A DNA stretch of 5,026 nt from DATKIY01 sp035543875 (lineage in GTDB: Bacteria > Actinomycetota > Actinomycetes > JAHEKZ01): assembly GCA_035543875.1 (NCBI GenBank), contig DATKIY010000180.1, positions 1-5,026 on the forward strand, written 5' to 3'. Under the pieces are notes generated by a model that was not told the DNA's origin, ran no database searches, and worked only from the letters and a program-made list of their open reading frames with translations. Below, in pieces: positions 1 through 5,026 of this stretch; position 1 is the first letter of the stretch; every line of letters begins with the position of its first letter. The translations under genes were made by a program, and so were the position numbers.

Positions 1-103
1 CAGCGAAAGCGCCGGCACCTGCGGCTCGCTTGAAGAGCGAACGTCTACTAAAGCCAGAACTTGCTTCAGTTGGACAGCCGCACGCTTGTCGTGGAGGAGT
101 CAT
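1..103 (-). CDS. DUF1501 family Tat-exported protein, N-terminal fragment (cut by window edge)
   Basis: Only the first 34 codons lie in the window; the frame is open to the edge. The translation begins MTPPRQACGCPTEASSG and continues FSRRSLFKRAAGAGAFA: a long polar n-region, a twin-arginine motif (SRRSLFK, arginines at about 20-21) and the start of an Ala/Gly-rich hydrophobic stretch, so a Tat signal peptide is clear. The ATG lies 4 bases beyond the TGA of the DUF1800 gene, and the ribosome-binding sequence AGGTGA (108-113) overlaps that stop codon, so the two are very likely co-translated. The family call is inference from context: DUF1800 genes are commonly followed by a DUF1501 gene, and actinobacterial DUF1501 proteins often start with a Cys-containing segment before the RR motif. 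No DUF1501 domain sequence is visible. Both families are of unknown biochemical function; the product would be exported folded across the membrane. Confidence 0.72.
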   Translation of the reverse strand, partial: MTPPRQACGCPTEASSGFSRRSLFKRAAGAGAFA

Positions 104-107
104 AGCG

Positions 108-113
108 TCACCT
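108..113 (-). promoter_or_regulatory. Ribosome-binding site of the DUF1501 gene, overlapping the DUF1800 stop
   Basis: Read on the minus strand, AGGTGA is followed by 4 bases (CGCT) and the ATG at 103. Its last three bases are the stop codon of the DUF1800 gene. A terminating ribosome would cover the next start site, which fits coupled translation of the two exported proteins. It also supports the choice of ATG at 103. Confidence 0.6.
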
Positions 114-1649
114 GATCCCGTGGTAAGGCGAATCGAGAATCAGGGCAACGACATAGGGAAGCCGCCAATGCACGGCTTCGTCGTCGGAGTGAAGACGTTC
201 GCCCGCGGAGCGTCCGAGAAACCCGAGCACCGCCTGACGTTGCGGCGCACCAAGCTTGCGAAATACGAGTCGCTTCGACAGCGCATCGACGAAATCGCCG
301 TACGTGTTCGGAAGGTTCGTAGGCAGCAGCTTGCGTAACGGCGGCTGGACCAGCGCCGTCGGCCACCAGTGCGCAGAAAGTGACAGATGGGTGTTCCAGC
401 GACCCAAGGTGGTGCCAGCGGACTGCCAAGCGGCAGCCTCGTCTGGGTATCCGTTGGGTGGGCTCCACGCCAACGGCGCGTGCCCTAGGTCGCCGGTAAT
501 CCAGTAAAGACCCTGCATGCCGTCAACGCCGCTGTTGTCTGGCTTGTAACCAAGAACCCGCAACGTCGCCACCACGTCCTCGAACGGACGTCGAACCTTC
601 TCCCCTATCGACGCGGCGAATGCGTCGCTGAGGAACAGTTTGCGCAGGACAGGCTTGATGTCGGTTCCATGGGCGAGATAGGTGGCCGCAAGCGCGCTGA
701 CCAGCGTCTGCGGTGGGTCGTCTGAAACAAACCGCAGGCAGAGCTTGCGCGCAATGTGCTGCGCGGTTGAAGGATGGTTGGCGAGGTACTTCAAGTAATG
801 CATGCCAACGTCGTAGCCGTTTGCCTCCGCGTTGGCCGCGTTGAACCCCATGACTTGCACAGGTCCGCGGTAGTGCGCCCAGTTGTTGTACTCGAAGAGC
901 CCAGTCTGCCAATCAACACTGAACCCAGTCATGACCAGGGTTGACTGGCGCATGTCCTCTTCGTTGTAGCCGCCGTCGACGCCAACGGTGTGAAGCTCGA
1001 GGAGCTCCCGGCCGTAGTTCTCATTGGGGTTGTCTTTGGTCGACTCCGCATTGTTCAAGTACAACAACATCGCGGGATGGTTCGCGCTGGCGACAAGCAT
1101 GTCTTCAAATCGACCGAGGGCATGCCTTCTGATGACCGTGCGGTCGTAGTCGTGGCGGTTGTCCCAGACGTTGTCGCTGGGGTTTGCGACATTCAAGTGG
1201 TTAGACCAGAAATCGCAAACCACTTCGAACAGTTGCCGCTTGCTCCATACGGCGCGCGCGATGGTTGCGATGCCGAGGTCATACATCAGGTCCCAGGAGA
1301 AGTCCTCCAAGTGGTTGCGGGCCTGGGTAATGTCCCACTCCATGCCGGGGAACCGGTTCGCAATCAACCGCTCGCAGTCCGTGTCGTCAATTCGACCGGG
1401 GGCAAGTTGCTTGTCGAGCCAGGCCTTGCGTCCTTGCTTGCGGATTCCCTCAAGCAACGTAGGGGTGGGACCGTAGGTGGCCCGCTTAAGTAGGTGGAGA
1501 TCAGCGTCAGCTGTGGTAAATCTTGCGCCAGACAACCGCTCAGACGCCTCCGCGTGCGCGCCCATCGAACCGGCCAAAACTGCTCCGCCTGCCACCGCGA
1601 CTGATGCCTTCAGAACATCTCGTCGGGTCGGAACAACGGTTGCGGCCAT
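108..1649 (-). CDS. DUF1800 family protein with Tat signal peptide
   Basis: A 513-residue protein. Residues 1-33 form a Tat signal peptide: a short n-region, TRRDVLK with arginines 9-10, a hydrophobic stretch to about 30, and a plausible cleavage site after AHA (33). The rest matches the DUF1800 pattern: HLLKRATYGPTP near 52-63, WLDKQL near 77-82, RQLFEVVCDFWSNHLNV at 138-154, then HALGRFEDM, HPAMLLYLNNAES and NENYGRELLELHTVGV at 209-224. Further on are ARKLCLRFVSDDPP, KVRRPFEDVVATLRVLG and a PNGYPD segment near the C-terminus. Length is usual for the family and the domain looks intact. The function is unknown; the protein should act outside the cytoplasmic membrane with its DUF1501 partner. 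The same frame can start 24 bases earlier at TTG 1673, but I prefer ATG 1649 because it gives a normal n-region. Neither start has a good Shine-Dalgarno sequence. Confidence 0.9.
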   Translation of the reverse strand: MAATVVPTRRDVLKASVAVAGGAVLAGSMGAHAEASERLSGARFTTADADLHLLKRATYGPTPTLLEGIRKQGRKAWLDKQLAPGRIDDTDCERLIANRFPGMEWDITQARNHLEDFSWDLMYDLGIATIARAVWSKRQLFEVVCDFWSNHLNVANPSDNVWDNRHDYDRTVIRRHALGRFEDMLVASANHPAMLLYLNNAESTKDNPNENYGRELLELHTVGVDGGYNEEDMRQSTLVMTGFSVDWQTGLFEYNNWAHYRGPVQVMGFNAANAEANGYDVGMHYLKYLANHPSTAQHIARKLCLRFVSDDPPQTLVSALAATYLAHGTDIKPVLRKLFLSDAFAASIGEKVRRPFEDVVATLRVLGYKPDNSGVDGMQGLYWITGDLGHAPLAWSPPNGYPDEAAAWQSAGTTLGRWNTHLSLSAHWWPTALVQPPLRKLLPTNLPNTYGDFVDALSKRLVFRKLGAPQRQAVLGFLGRSAGERLHSDDEAVHWRLPYVVALILDSPYHGIR

Positions 1650-1659
1650 GCTGAGACTT

Positions 1660-1692
1660 CGGCGCTCGCGCAACCCCCGCTTGAAAGCGCCG
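1660..1692 (-). promoter_or_regulatory. Inverted repeat in the DUF1800 leader (possible mRNA hairpin)
   Basis: CGGCGCT (1660-1666) and AGCGCCG (1686-1692) are perfect 7-base complements separated by 19 bases. In the minus-strand mRNA this stem would end 10 bases before the ATG at 1649 and hold a G-rich run (GCGGGGG) plus the alternative TTG start in its loop. A second, mutually exclusive short stem, CGCTT/AAGCG (1678-1682 and 1685-1689), lies inside. Pairing is seen in the sequence; an effect on translation is inference. No conserved riboswitch is recognised. Confidence 0.35.
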
Positions 1693-1759
1693 CTATCGCG
1701 TCACCCGTTTAGCCCCGTAACAATGGACTAGGTCCACCCGAAAGGACGAAGATCGCAGC

Positions 1760-1910
1760 GTGAACCAGGTGCGCGTCGTCACCGACGGCGAGTTGTCGCT
1801 GGATGAGTTAGATCGGCCGCTCGATGGTTTTCGCCGCATTCGGCGGCCGGCTGACCGCCGCTGACTGGGCGACACTCGGTCCTACGATGCGGCCCAAGCC
1901 GTCGTGTTGA
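1760..1910 (+). pseudogene. Possible frameshifted small-gene remnant (weak)
   Basis: A GTG-started frame (1760-1864, 34 codons) begins VNQVRVVTDGELSLDELDRP and has G/C-rich third positions until about 1822. From there the codon-like composition moves to the +1 frame, which is open from 1812 and ends at TGA 1910. It reads MVFAAFGGRLTAADWATLG from ATG 1824 and stays G/C-rich at third positions. Joined, the two would give a peptide of roughly 50 residues. The opening weakly resembles N-termini of zinc-binding dehydrogenases, but that is an impression only. AAAGGA at 1741-1746 lies too far (13 bases) from the GTG to be a good ribosome-binding site. It may be a decayed gene end, a small unannotated gene, or chance in high-GC DNA. 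Confidence 0.15.
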
Positions 1911-1963
1911 CCTAGGCTCGCCCATCGGCTGCGACGCCAGATCGGGCGACGACTGGTAGCCGG

Positions 1964-1990
1964 GCAACCTTTCGGCGGGTCTGGCGCGTC
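1964..1990 (+). promoter_or_regulatory. ECF-type promoter of the sigma factor operon
   Basis: GCAACC (1964-1969) is followed by 17 bases and CGTC (1987-1990). This matches the general ECF promoter layout, an AAC-containing -35 element, a 16-17 base spacer and a CGTC-like -10. It lies about 57 bases upstream of the chosen GTG start, giving a leader near 50 nt. Many ECF factors transcribe their own gene, so autoregulation is a reasonable inference. The motif was found by eye and no second copy was seen in the window. Confidence 0.45.
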
Positions 1991-2034
1991 ATGTCACCAG
2001 AGTGCTGACCGGCTATTCCGTCTTTGCGCTTGAT

Positions 2035-2040
2035 GGAGGG
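2035..2040 (+). promoter_or_regulatory. Ribosome-binding site deciding the sigma factor start
   Basis: GGAGGG stands 7 bases before the GTG at 2048, an ideal distance. The upstream in-frame candidates TTG 2024 and ATG 2033 have no such sequence at the right distance, and ATG 2033 overlaps this one. This favours GTG 2048 as the true start. Confidence 0.7.
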
Positions 2041-2047
2041 ACAGTTC

Positions 2048-2560
2048 GTGGGGTCAAAGGATGGGTTCACAGTATTCGTGGACTCGCGCGCTGCGCGTCT
2101 GCACCGCATGGCGTTCTTACTGACCCACGACTGGGCCTTGGCAGAGGACCTGCTGCAAACCACTCTCACCAAGGTGTGGCTGGCCTGGGACCGAATCGAA
2201 GAGGACGCGGACGGCTACACCTACCAAACAATGGTGCACACCTACACGTCGTGGTGGCGTCGCAAATGGCGCGGCGAGGTACCCACAGAGGTGCTGCCCG
2301 ACAACGGATATAGCCCCCCTGCAGATCACGGGCACGCGGACCGCGACGACCTTTGGTCTGCAATGGGTCGACTACCCCGAAGGCAGCGCACCGTCTTGGT
2401 CCTGCGGTACTTCCTCGACCTATCAGAACGAGAGACGGCACATCTCATGGAGTGCTCTCTTGGCACCGTGAAGAGTCAAACGAGCAAGGCATTGGCCAAG
2501 CTGCGCCTCGATCCCGAGCTTTCCCCGGTTCATTCCCTCGACGGAGGTGATAGGTCATGA
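2048..2560 (+). CDS. SigE-family ECF RNA polymerase sigma factor
   Basis: A 170-residue sigma-70 family protein with only the two ECF regions. Sigma-2 spans about 7-76 (FLLTHDWALAEDLLQTTLTK at 23-42, then VWLAWDRI and SWWRRKWRGEVPTE at 68-81). Sigma-4 spans about 100-155: LPRRQRTVLVLRYFLDLSE, then the helix-turn-helix ending SLGTVKSQTSKALAKLR, in which GTVKS is the DNA-recognition signature. SWWRRxWRGEVPTE and VKSQxSKALAKLR are typical of the actinobacterial SigE-like family. It would direct core polymerase to ECF promoters, probably including its own at 1964-1990. The start GTG 2048 is chosen from GGAGGG at 2035-2040 and matches the usual N-terminus just before the first sigma-2 helix; the frame could extend to TTG 2024 (178 aa). 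The stop overlaps the next start as ATGA, so the downstream membrane protein is translationally coupled and is the likely regulatory partner. The signal it answers to cannot be read from sequence. Confidence 0.9.
   Translation: MGSKDGFTVFVDSRAARLHRMAFLLTHDWALAEDLLQTTLTKVWLAWDRIEEDADGYTYQTMVHTYTSWWRRKWRGEVPTEVLPDNGYSPPADHGHADRDDLWSAMGRLPRRQRTVLVLRYFLDLSERETAHLMECSLGTVKSQTSKALAKLRLDPELSPVHSLDGGDRS
2543..2550 (+). promoter_or_regulatory. Strong ribosome-binding site of the membrane protein gene
   Basis: GGAGGTGA is a near-perfect complement to the 16S rRNA 3' end and sits 6 bases before ATG 2557, inside the last codons of the sigma factor gene. Such strength suggests the membrane protein is made in at least equal amount to the sigma factor, as expected for a stoichiometric partner. 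Confidence 0.75.
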
Positions 2561-3582
2561 CACCAACGATCAATGACCTGCGCGACGTGCTCGCGCATCA
2601 TGACGAGTCAGCACGCGTGCCCGCTGACCTGGCACACAGAGCCTCCCGCGCCGGCAAGCTCGTGCAACGACGTAGGGTCGCCGTTGGCGGATGCGTCGCG
2701 GCAGTTGTTCTCGCCGCCGCGGCAGCGATCCTCGTACCGCAGCTCAACCAGAACTCCGTCGCGCCGGCTGATGACACCCCAAATGTCACGAACGCTGACT
2801 CACTTCCGGAGTACATGCGCGGCGGGCAGCTGCTGTTACAGCATCTCGTGACCGATTCCAAGCGTCTGAATTTTGCATTCACGCCGACTTCCTTGACGTT
2901 CGGGTTCGCCTACTCCTGCCAGAACCGCGACCTGGCCGAGGGTGCGCACAGCACCCCGGCACCGAATGTCACTGCCGTCATGAAAATCAATGGCCAGCCG
3001 TACACCGGGACCAGTTGCGGGCTTCATTTGAGCACGAGCGGCGACTCGGACATGGCCATGACCGGCGTCGACTGGGCGGCCGAGTACGGCGTCAAGGTCG
3101 GAGAGCCGACGACAGTTGAGTTCGGATTCAACAAGTTCGACCGTTACGACGGCACACGCTTTCGGGTCGGCGTCTACAACGGCATCCCGCTGCGCGACTA
3201 CCCATTCCCAGAACCACCAAGCCAGCTCAAGCAGCTTCCGCCGCTGGGAGTCGGCGGCAACGTGATAATCACGACGTCCGGCAACAACGGAAAGGATGTT
3301 TCCGAATCCACCCGACTAGACCACGGCCTGGGCGTCAGTCTCGACACTGTTGCACCCGGAGAGGTTCGGCTGTACGTCAACGACAAGCTCGTCGCGACGA
3401 TACGCACATGGGACTACTCAGAACAGGGCTATCTAGGGTTTTTCAGGCTCAAGACCCTGGGCGTCGCACCGGGTGAATCGTTCAGACTGACAACAGTGGC
3501 CGAGCGGTTCGCAGATGGCGGGTACCAGTTGACGCTCGCCGACGCGGATCGTCGAATCCGGCCCGACAGCTACAGCGACTGA
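2557..3582 (+). CDS. Sigma-factor-linked single-pass membrane protein, candidate non-zinc anti-sigma regulator
   Basis: A 341-residue protein whose ATG overlaps the sigma factor stop (ATGA). Residues 1-40 are a short charged cytoplasmic tail ending in QRRR; 41-60 are an Ala/Val-rich membrane segment, the preceding arginines predicting N-in orientation; 61-341 should lie outside. The outer part looks like two similar beta-rich units, about 88-209 and 233-330, joined by a proline-rich linker (211-230). Both show a V-x-NG/ND turn (NG 145-146, ND 275-276), a GV-x-x-GE segment (178-183 and 302-307) and a DG turn before the last strand (198-199 and 320-321). Cys121 and Cys154 in unit 1 could form a disulfide; unit 2 has none. 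The tail lacks the HxxxCxxC zinc motif and is shorter than a usual anti-sigma domain. Context suggests it senses something outside and restrains or tunes the sigma factor, but this is inference; it could instead be a target lipid- or wall-associated protein. I recognise no named family. Confidence 0.8.
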   Translation: MTPTINDLRDVLAHHDESARVPADLAHRASRAGKLVQRRRVAVGGCVAAVVLAAAAAILVPQLNQNSVAPADDTPNVTNADSLPEYMRGGQLLLQHLVTDSKRLNFAFTPTSLTFGFAYSCQNRDLAEGAHSTPAPNVTAVMKINGQPYTGTSCGLHLSTSGDSDMAMTGVDWAAEYGVKVGEPTTVEFGFNKFDRYDGTRFRVGVYNGIPLRDYPFPEPPSQLKQLPPLGVGGNVIITTSGNNGKDVSESTRLDHGLGVSLDTVAPGEVRLYVNDKLVATIRTWDYSEQGYLGFFRLKTLGVAPGESFRLTTVAERFADGGYQLTLADADRRIRPDSYSD

Positions 3583-3600
3583 ACTGGCCCTGTGGATTCC

Positions 3601-3614
3601 GCGGAAGCATCCGC
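3601..3614. repeat. Small hairpin after the membrane protein gene
   Basis: GCGGA (3601-3605) and TCCGC (3610-3614) are complementary around a 4-base loop, 18 bases after the stop codon, and overlap a self-complementary TTCCGCGGAA (3597-3606). There is no T-run after it. It is probably secondary to the much longer hairpin just downstream. Confidence 0.3.
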
Positions 3615-3620
3615 CCGAAC

Positions 3621-3696
3621 GATGCGAGTGGCGGATCTGGGACGTTTTCGGGCCGGGAAACAGGGTCAAAAGTGTCCCGGATCCGCCACTTGCGTT
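3621..3696. terminator. Long hairpin, likely bidirectional terminator between convergent genes
   Basis: A 17-base arm at 3627-3643 pairs with 3674-3690; the only non-Watson-Crick position is one T:G wobble. With further wobbles the stem extends to about 3621/3696. The 30-base interior can add TTTT/AAAA next to the main stem, or form its own hairpin, GTTTTC (3644-3649) with GGAAAC. The structure lies 38 bases after the plus-strand membrane protein and directly against the TAA of the minus-strand gene ending at 3695, as expected for a shared terminator. No strong T-run follows on either strand, which is common for hairpin terminators in high-GC Gram-positives. The same structure could be a dispersed palindromic repeat. 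Confidence 0.65.
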
Positions 3697-4327
3697 AGTT
3701 GAGGGCAAAGAACGGGATGGACGGCATGAGGCCTCGACGAGTCGCAACACTTCCGCCCGGTGCGGCTAGGCGAGTCCAAGCATCGGTGGCGTAGGCAACT
3801 ACTTCGCCGTCGCCTGGACCTAACAACCCCAACGACTCGGCGGCATGCGCCGACCGAACTGGAACCTCTGCTAGGCAGGTGCGTTCCCACACGTCGTTGG
3901 CAATGTCCTGCAGCAGACGTTGATCCGTGACGCCTTCTGCTCTCTGGCGGAAGAACTGTTTCGCGGAGTCGACGGCAGCACGCACATTCGCTACGTCGGA
4001 CTTGCCGCGGATCTCCCAACCTTCCCGCGGCGGCAGTAGCCCCACCCAGGATGGCCCGGGAACCGTGTCGGGCAGGTCAAACTCAAAGCCGGTGGTGACT
4101 CGTTCAAGCAGGCGCTGGGCGGGCACCGTCGCGTCGACCTCGCCGATGCCATTCAGACCAACGGGCTTGAGCGCCACGACCTCAAACGGTGGCCCGCTCC
4201 AGACGCCCATGGCTGCTCCGCCAGCTTGCACGCGGACCACGGCACGGTTGTCCAGTGCCACGAGTCGTTCGAGGTACTGACGAAGGCCAGCGGATTCGTT
4301 TTCGGTTGCGAGAGACAGTCTGGTCAT
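3695..4327 (-). CDS. Conserved actinobacterial protein of unknown function, coupled to thioesterase
   Basis: A 210-residue protein that looks soluble, with no signal peptide or membrane segment. Recognisable stretches are GVWSGPPFEVVALKPVGLNG (near 41-60), a PGPSWVGLLPPREGW block near 90-104, a helical Arg/Gln-rich centre (about 113-147), and a Gly-rich C-terminus (APGGSVATRRG). None is a catalytic motif I can name. The start ATG overlaps the thioesterase stop as ATGA, so it is the last gene of the EttA-thioesterase operon; no clear Shine-Dalgarno sequence precedes it, which agrees with translation by coupling. From memory, Mycobacterium tuberculosis has a similarly sized hypothetical protein (Rv2474c) next to a 4HBT thioesterase (Rv2475c) close to ettA (Rv2477c), and this is probably its ortholog. 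The conserved pairing suggests a role connected with the thioesterase, but the function is unknown. Confidence 0.82.
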   Translation of the reverse strand: MTRLSLATENESAGLRQYLERLVALDNRAVVRVQAGGAAMGVWSGPPFEVVALKPVGLNGIGEVDATVPAQRLLERVTTGFEFDLPDTVPGPSWVGLLPPREGWEIRGKSDVANVRAAVDSAKQFFRQRAEGVTDQRLLQDIANDVWERTCLAEVPVRSAHAAESLGLLGPGDGEVVAYATDAWTRLAAPGGSVATRRGLMPSIPFFALN

Positions 4328-4740
4328 GACGACTCGACAAATGCCGTCAAGGCATTCCGTTCATCCACCGAGACCCGGCGAGGTCGCCCCGCCTGAACGT
4401 CGTACGGGACCATCACGGTCAACGCCCGTACATAGACAGGACCGGCGTCGTCTTTGATCTCATACCCAATCGTGAAGGACGAGGTGCCGAGCTCTGTTAC
4501 CCATAGATCGATCACCACCGGCTCTGGTCGAAATACGAGCGGCGCCTTGTAGTCAATCTCGTGTCGGGCCACGACAACACCTGATGCCAGCTTTTCAGCT
4601 GCAGCGTCGCTTCCTGCATTCACAAAGAGCATGTCGACCCGAGCCTCTTCGAGGTAGGTCAAGAAGACCACATTGTTGACGTGACCGTAAGCATCCATGT
4701 CTGACCATCGCAGCGGACAGAGATACCGATGACGTGCCAC
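4324..4740 (-). CDS. Acyl-CoA thioesterase, 4HBT hotdog-fold family
   Basis: A 138-residue single hotdog domain, the usual length for the 4-hydroxybenzoyl-CoA thioesterase-like family. The N-terminal signature RWSDMDAYGHVNNVVFLTYL (11-30) has the catalytic-position aspartate (D16), the GHVNN turn (19-23) at the start of the long central helix, and the EEAR that follows. The centre (VVARHEIDYKAPLVFR) and the ELGTSSFTIGYEI strand complete the fold. Family members hydrolyse acyl-CoA thioesters in the cytoplasm as dimers or tetramers; the substrate here cannot be read from sequence. The start is GTG 4740, 6 bases after the EttA stop, with a weak AGG element in the overlap region; no other start would preserve the N-terminal strand. 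The stop overlaps the next gene (ATGA). Position behind ettA suggests co-transcription rather than a direct role in translation. Confidence 0.92.
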   Translation of the reverse strand: MARHRYLCPLRWSDMDAYGHVNNVVFLTYLEEARVDMLFVNAGSDAAAEKLASGVVVARHEIDYKAPLVFRPEPVVIDLWVTELGTSSFTIGYEIKDDAGPVYVRALTVMVPYDVQAGRPRRVSVDERNALTAFVESS

Positions 4741-4746
4741 CCGTGC

Positions 4747-5026
4747 CTAGCCGCGGGTGAGCTTGCGATACGTCGTGCGATGCGGCCGGGCGGCCTCGGC
4801 ACCGAGTCGTTGGATCTTGTTTGCCTCGTACGACTCGAAGTTGCCTTCGAACCAGAACCACTGCGAATCGCCTTCGTAGGCGAGGATGTGCGTTGCGACC
4901 CGGTCGAGGAACCACCGGTCGTGGGAAGTGATCACGGCGCAACCCGGGAACTCAAGCAGCGCATCTTCCAGGCTAGACAAGGTCTCGACGTCAAGGTCGT
5001 TGGTTGGCTCGTCGAGCAACAACACG
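4747..5026 (-). CDS. ettA: Energy-dependent translational throttle protein EttA (ABC-F), C-terminal fragment
   Basis: The visible 92 residues are the C-terminal end of an ABC-F ATPase; the gene enters from beyond the right edge and no start is in the window (the GTG at 5025 is an internal Val). Seen in order: Walker B LLLDEP with the catalytic glutamate, D-loop TNDLD, then the H-loop SHDRWFLDR. After these come HILAYEGDSQWFWFEGNFESYE and the tail RPHRTTYRKLTRG. The FEGNFESYE segment and the RPHRxTYRKL ending are characteristic of EttA rather than of Uup or antibiotic-resistance ABC-F proteins. EttA binds the ribosomal E site and gates entry into elongation according to ADP/ATP ratio. It should be the upstream gene of a run with the thioesterase (6-base gap) and the 210-residue protein. 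ATP-site residues visible here are intact. Confidence 0.93.
   Translation of the reverse strand, partial: VLLLDEPTNDLDVETLSSLEDALLEFPGCAVITSHDRWFLDRVATHILAYEGDSQWFWFEGNFESYEANKIQRLGAEAARPHRTTYRKLTRG

Larger units (their letters stand above)
1674..2047. other. Divergent intergenic region between the DUF1800 and sigma factor genes
   Basis: About 370 bases with no confident gene. It must hold the promoters of both divergent units. Contents: the distal arm of the DUF1800 leader hairpin; an odd palindrome TGGACTAGGTCCA (1724-1736, 5-base half-sites around TAG) that could be a small operator; a coding-like stretch at 1760-1910 listed separately; CGGCGG/CCGCCG complements near 1841-1860; and an ECF-type promoter at 1964-1990. 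No promoter for the DUF1800 gene could be assigned with confidence. Confidence 0.6.

Noticed and set aside
990..1493. Open frame of 167 codons on the plus strand inside the DUF1800 gene
   Set aside because: It is wholly antisense to a gene with clear DUF1800 motifs, and its translation shows no recognisable domain; long antisense frames are normal in high-GC coding DNA.
1670..1702. Second GCAACC followed by CGTC on the plus strand
   Set aside because: The spacing is 23 bases instead of 16-17, and it lies in the DUF1800 leader pointing away from that gene.
1724..1736. Odd palindrome TGGACTAGGTCCA as an operator
   Set aside because: Half-sites are only 5 bases and no regulator gene or second copy is present, so it is mentioned within the intergenic entry but not called as a site.
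2024..2047. Eight-codon N-terminal extension of the sigma factor from TTG 2024
   Set aside because: The extension would contain the ribosome-binding sequence itself, and family members begin close to the residues encoded at 2048.
2598..2882. Minus-strand frame of 94 codons inside the membrane protein gene
   Set aside because: Antisense to the Ala/Val membrane segment, giving only Ala/Arg/Thr-rich sequence; no supporting start signal.
3927..4280. Plus-strand open frame of 117 codons antisense to the 210-residue protein
   Set aside because: Low-complexity Ser/Thr/Arg-rich translation with no ribosome-binding site; the minus strand has the coherent protein and operon overlap.

Overview
The window looks like chromosomal DNA of a high-GC Gram-positive bacterium (Actinomycetota). 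This rests on G/C-rich third codon positions, TTG/GTG starts, a SigE-family ECF sigma factor, a DUF1800/DUF1501 Tat-exported pair, and a C-terminal EttA fragment beside a small hotdog thioesterase in an order I recall from Mycobacterium. A family such as Nocardioidaceae or Sporichthyaceae is possible, but I cannot fix the genus.

There are three transcription blocks. (A) Minus strand, 1649 to the left edge: a DUF1800 protein with a twin-arginine signal, followed after 4 bases by the start of a second Tat-signal protein, almost certainly the DUF1501 partner, cut by the window edge. (B) Plus strand, about 1964-3582: an ECF-like promoter, a SigE-family sigma factor, and a single-pass membrane protein joined to it by an ATGA overlap. 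The pair resembles a sigma factor with its membrane-bound regulator, but the second protein has no zinc-binding anti-sigma motif. (C) Minus strand, right edge to 3695: the C-terminus of EttA, a 4HBT-fold thioesterase 6 bases on, and a conserved actinobacterial protein of unknown function coupled by an ATGA overlap.

Blocks A and B diverge from a gap of about 400 bases (1650-2047). It holds a hairpin in the DUF1800 leader, a small odd palindrome, a short region with coding-like composition that shifts frame (possible gene remnant), and the sigma-factor promoter. Blocks B and C converge on a long imperfect hairpin (3621-3696) that probably ends transcription both ways. I see no tRNA, rRNA, CRISPR array, insertion sequence or phage gene.

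The ordinary parts are the DUF1800/DUF1501 pair and the EttA-thioesterase operon. The least described part is the sigma factor plus membrane protein, whose outer region appears to be two copies of a beta-rich domain, only the first carrying a cysteine pair.
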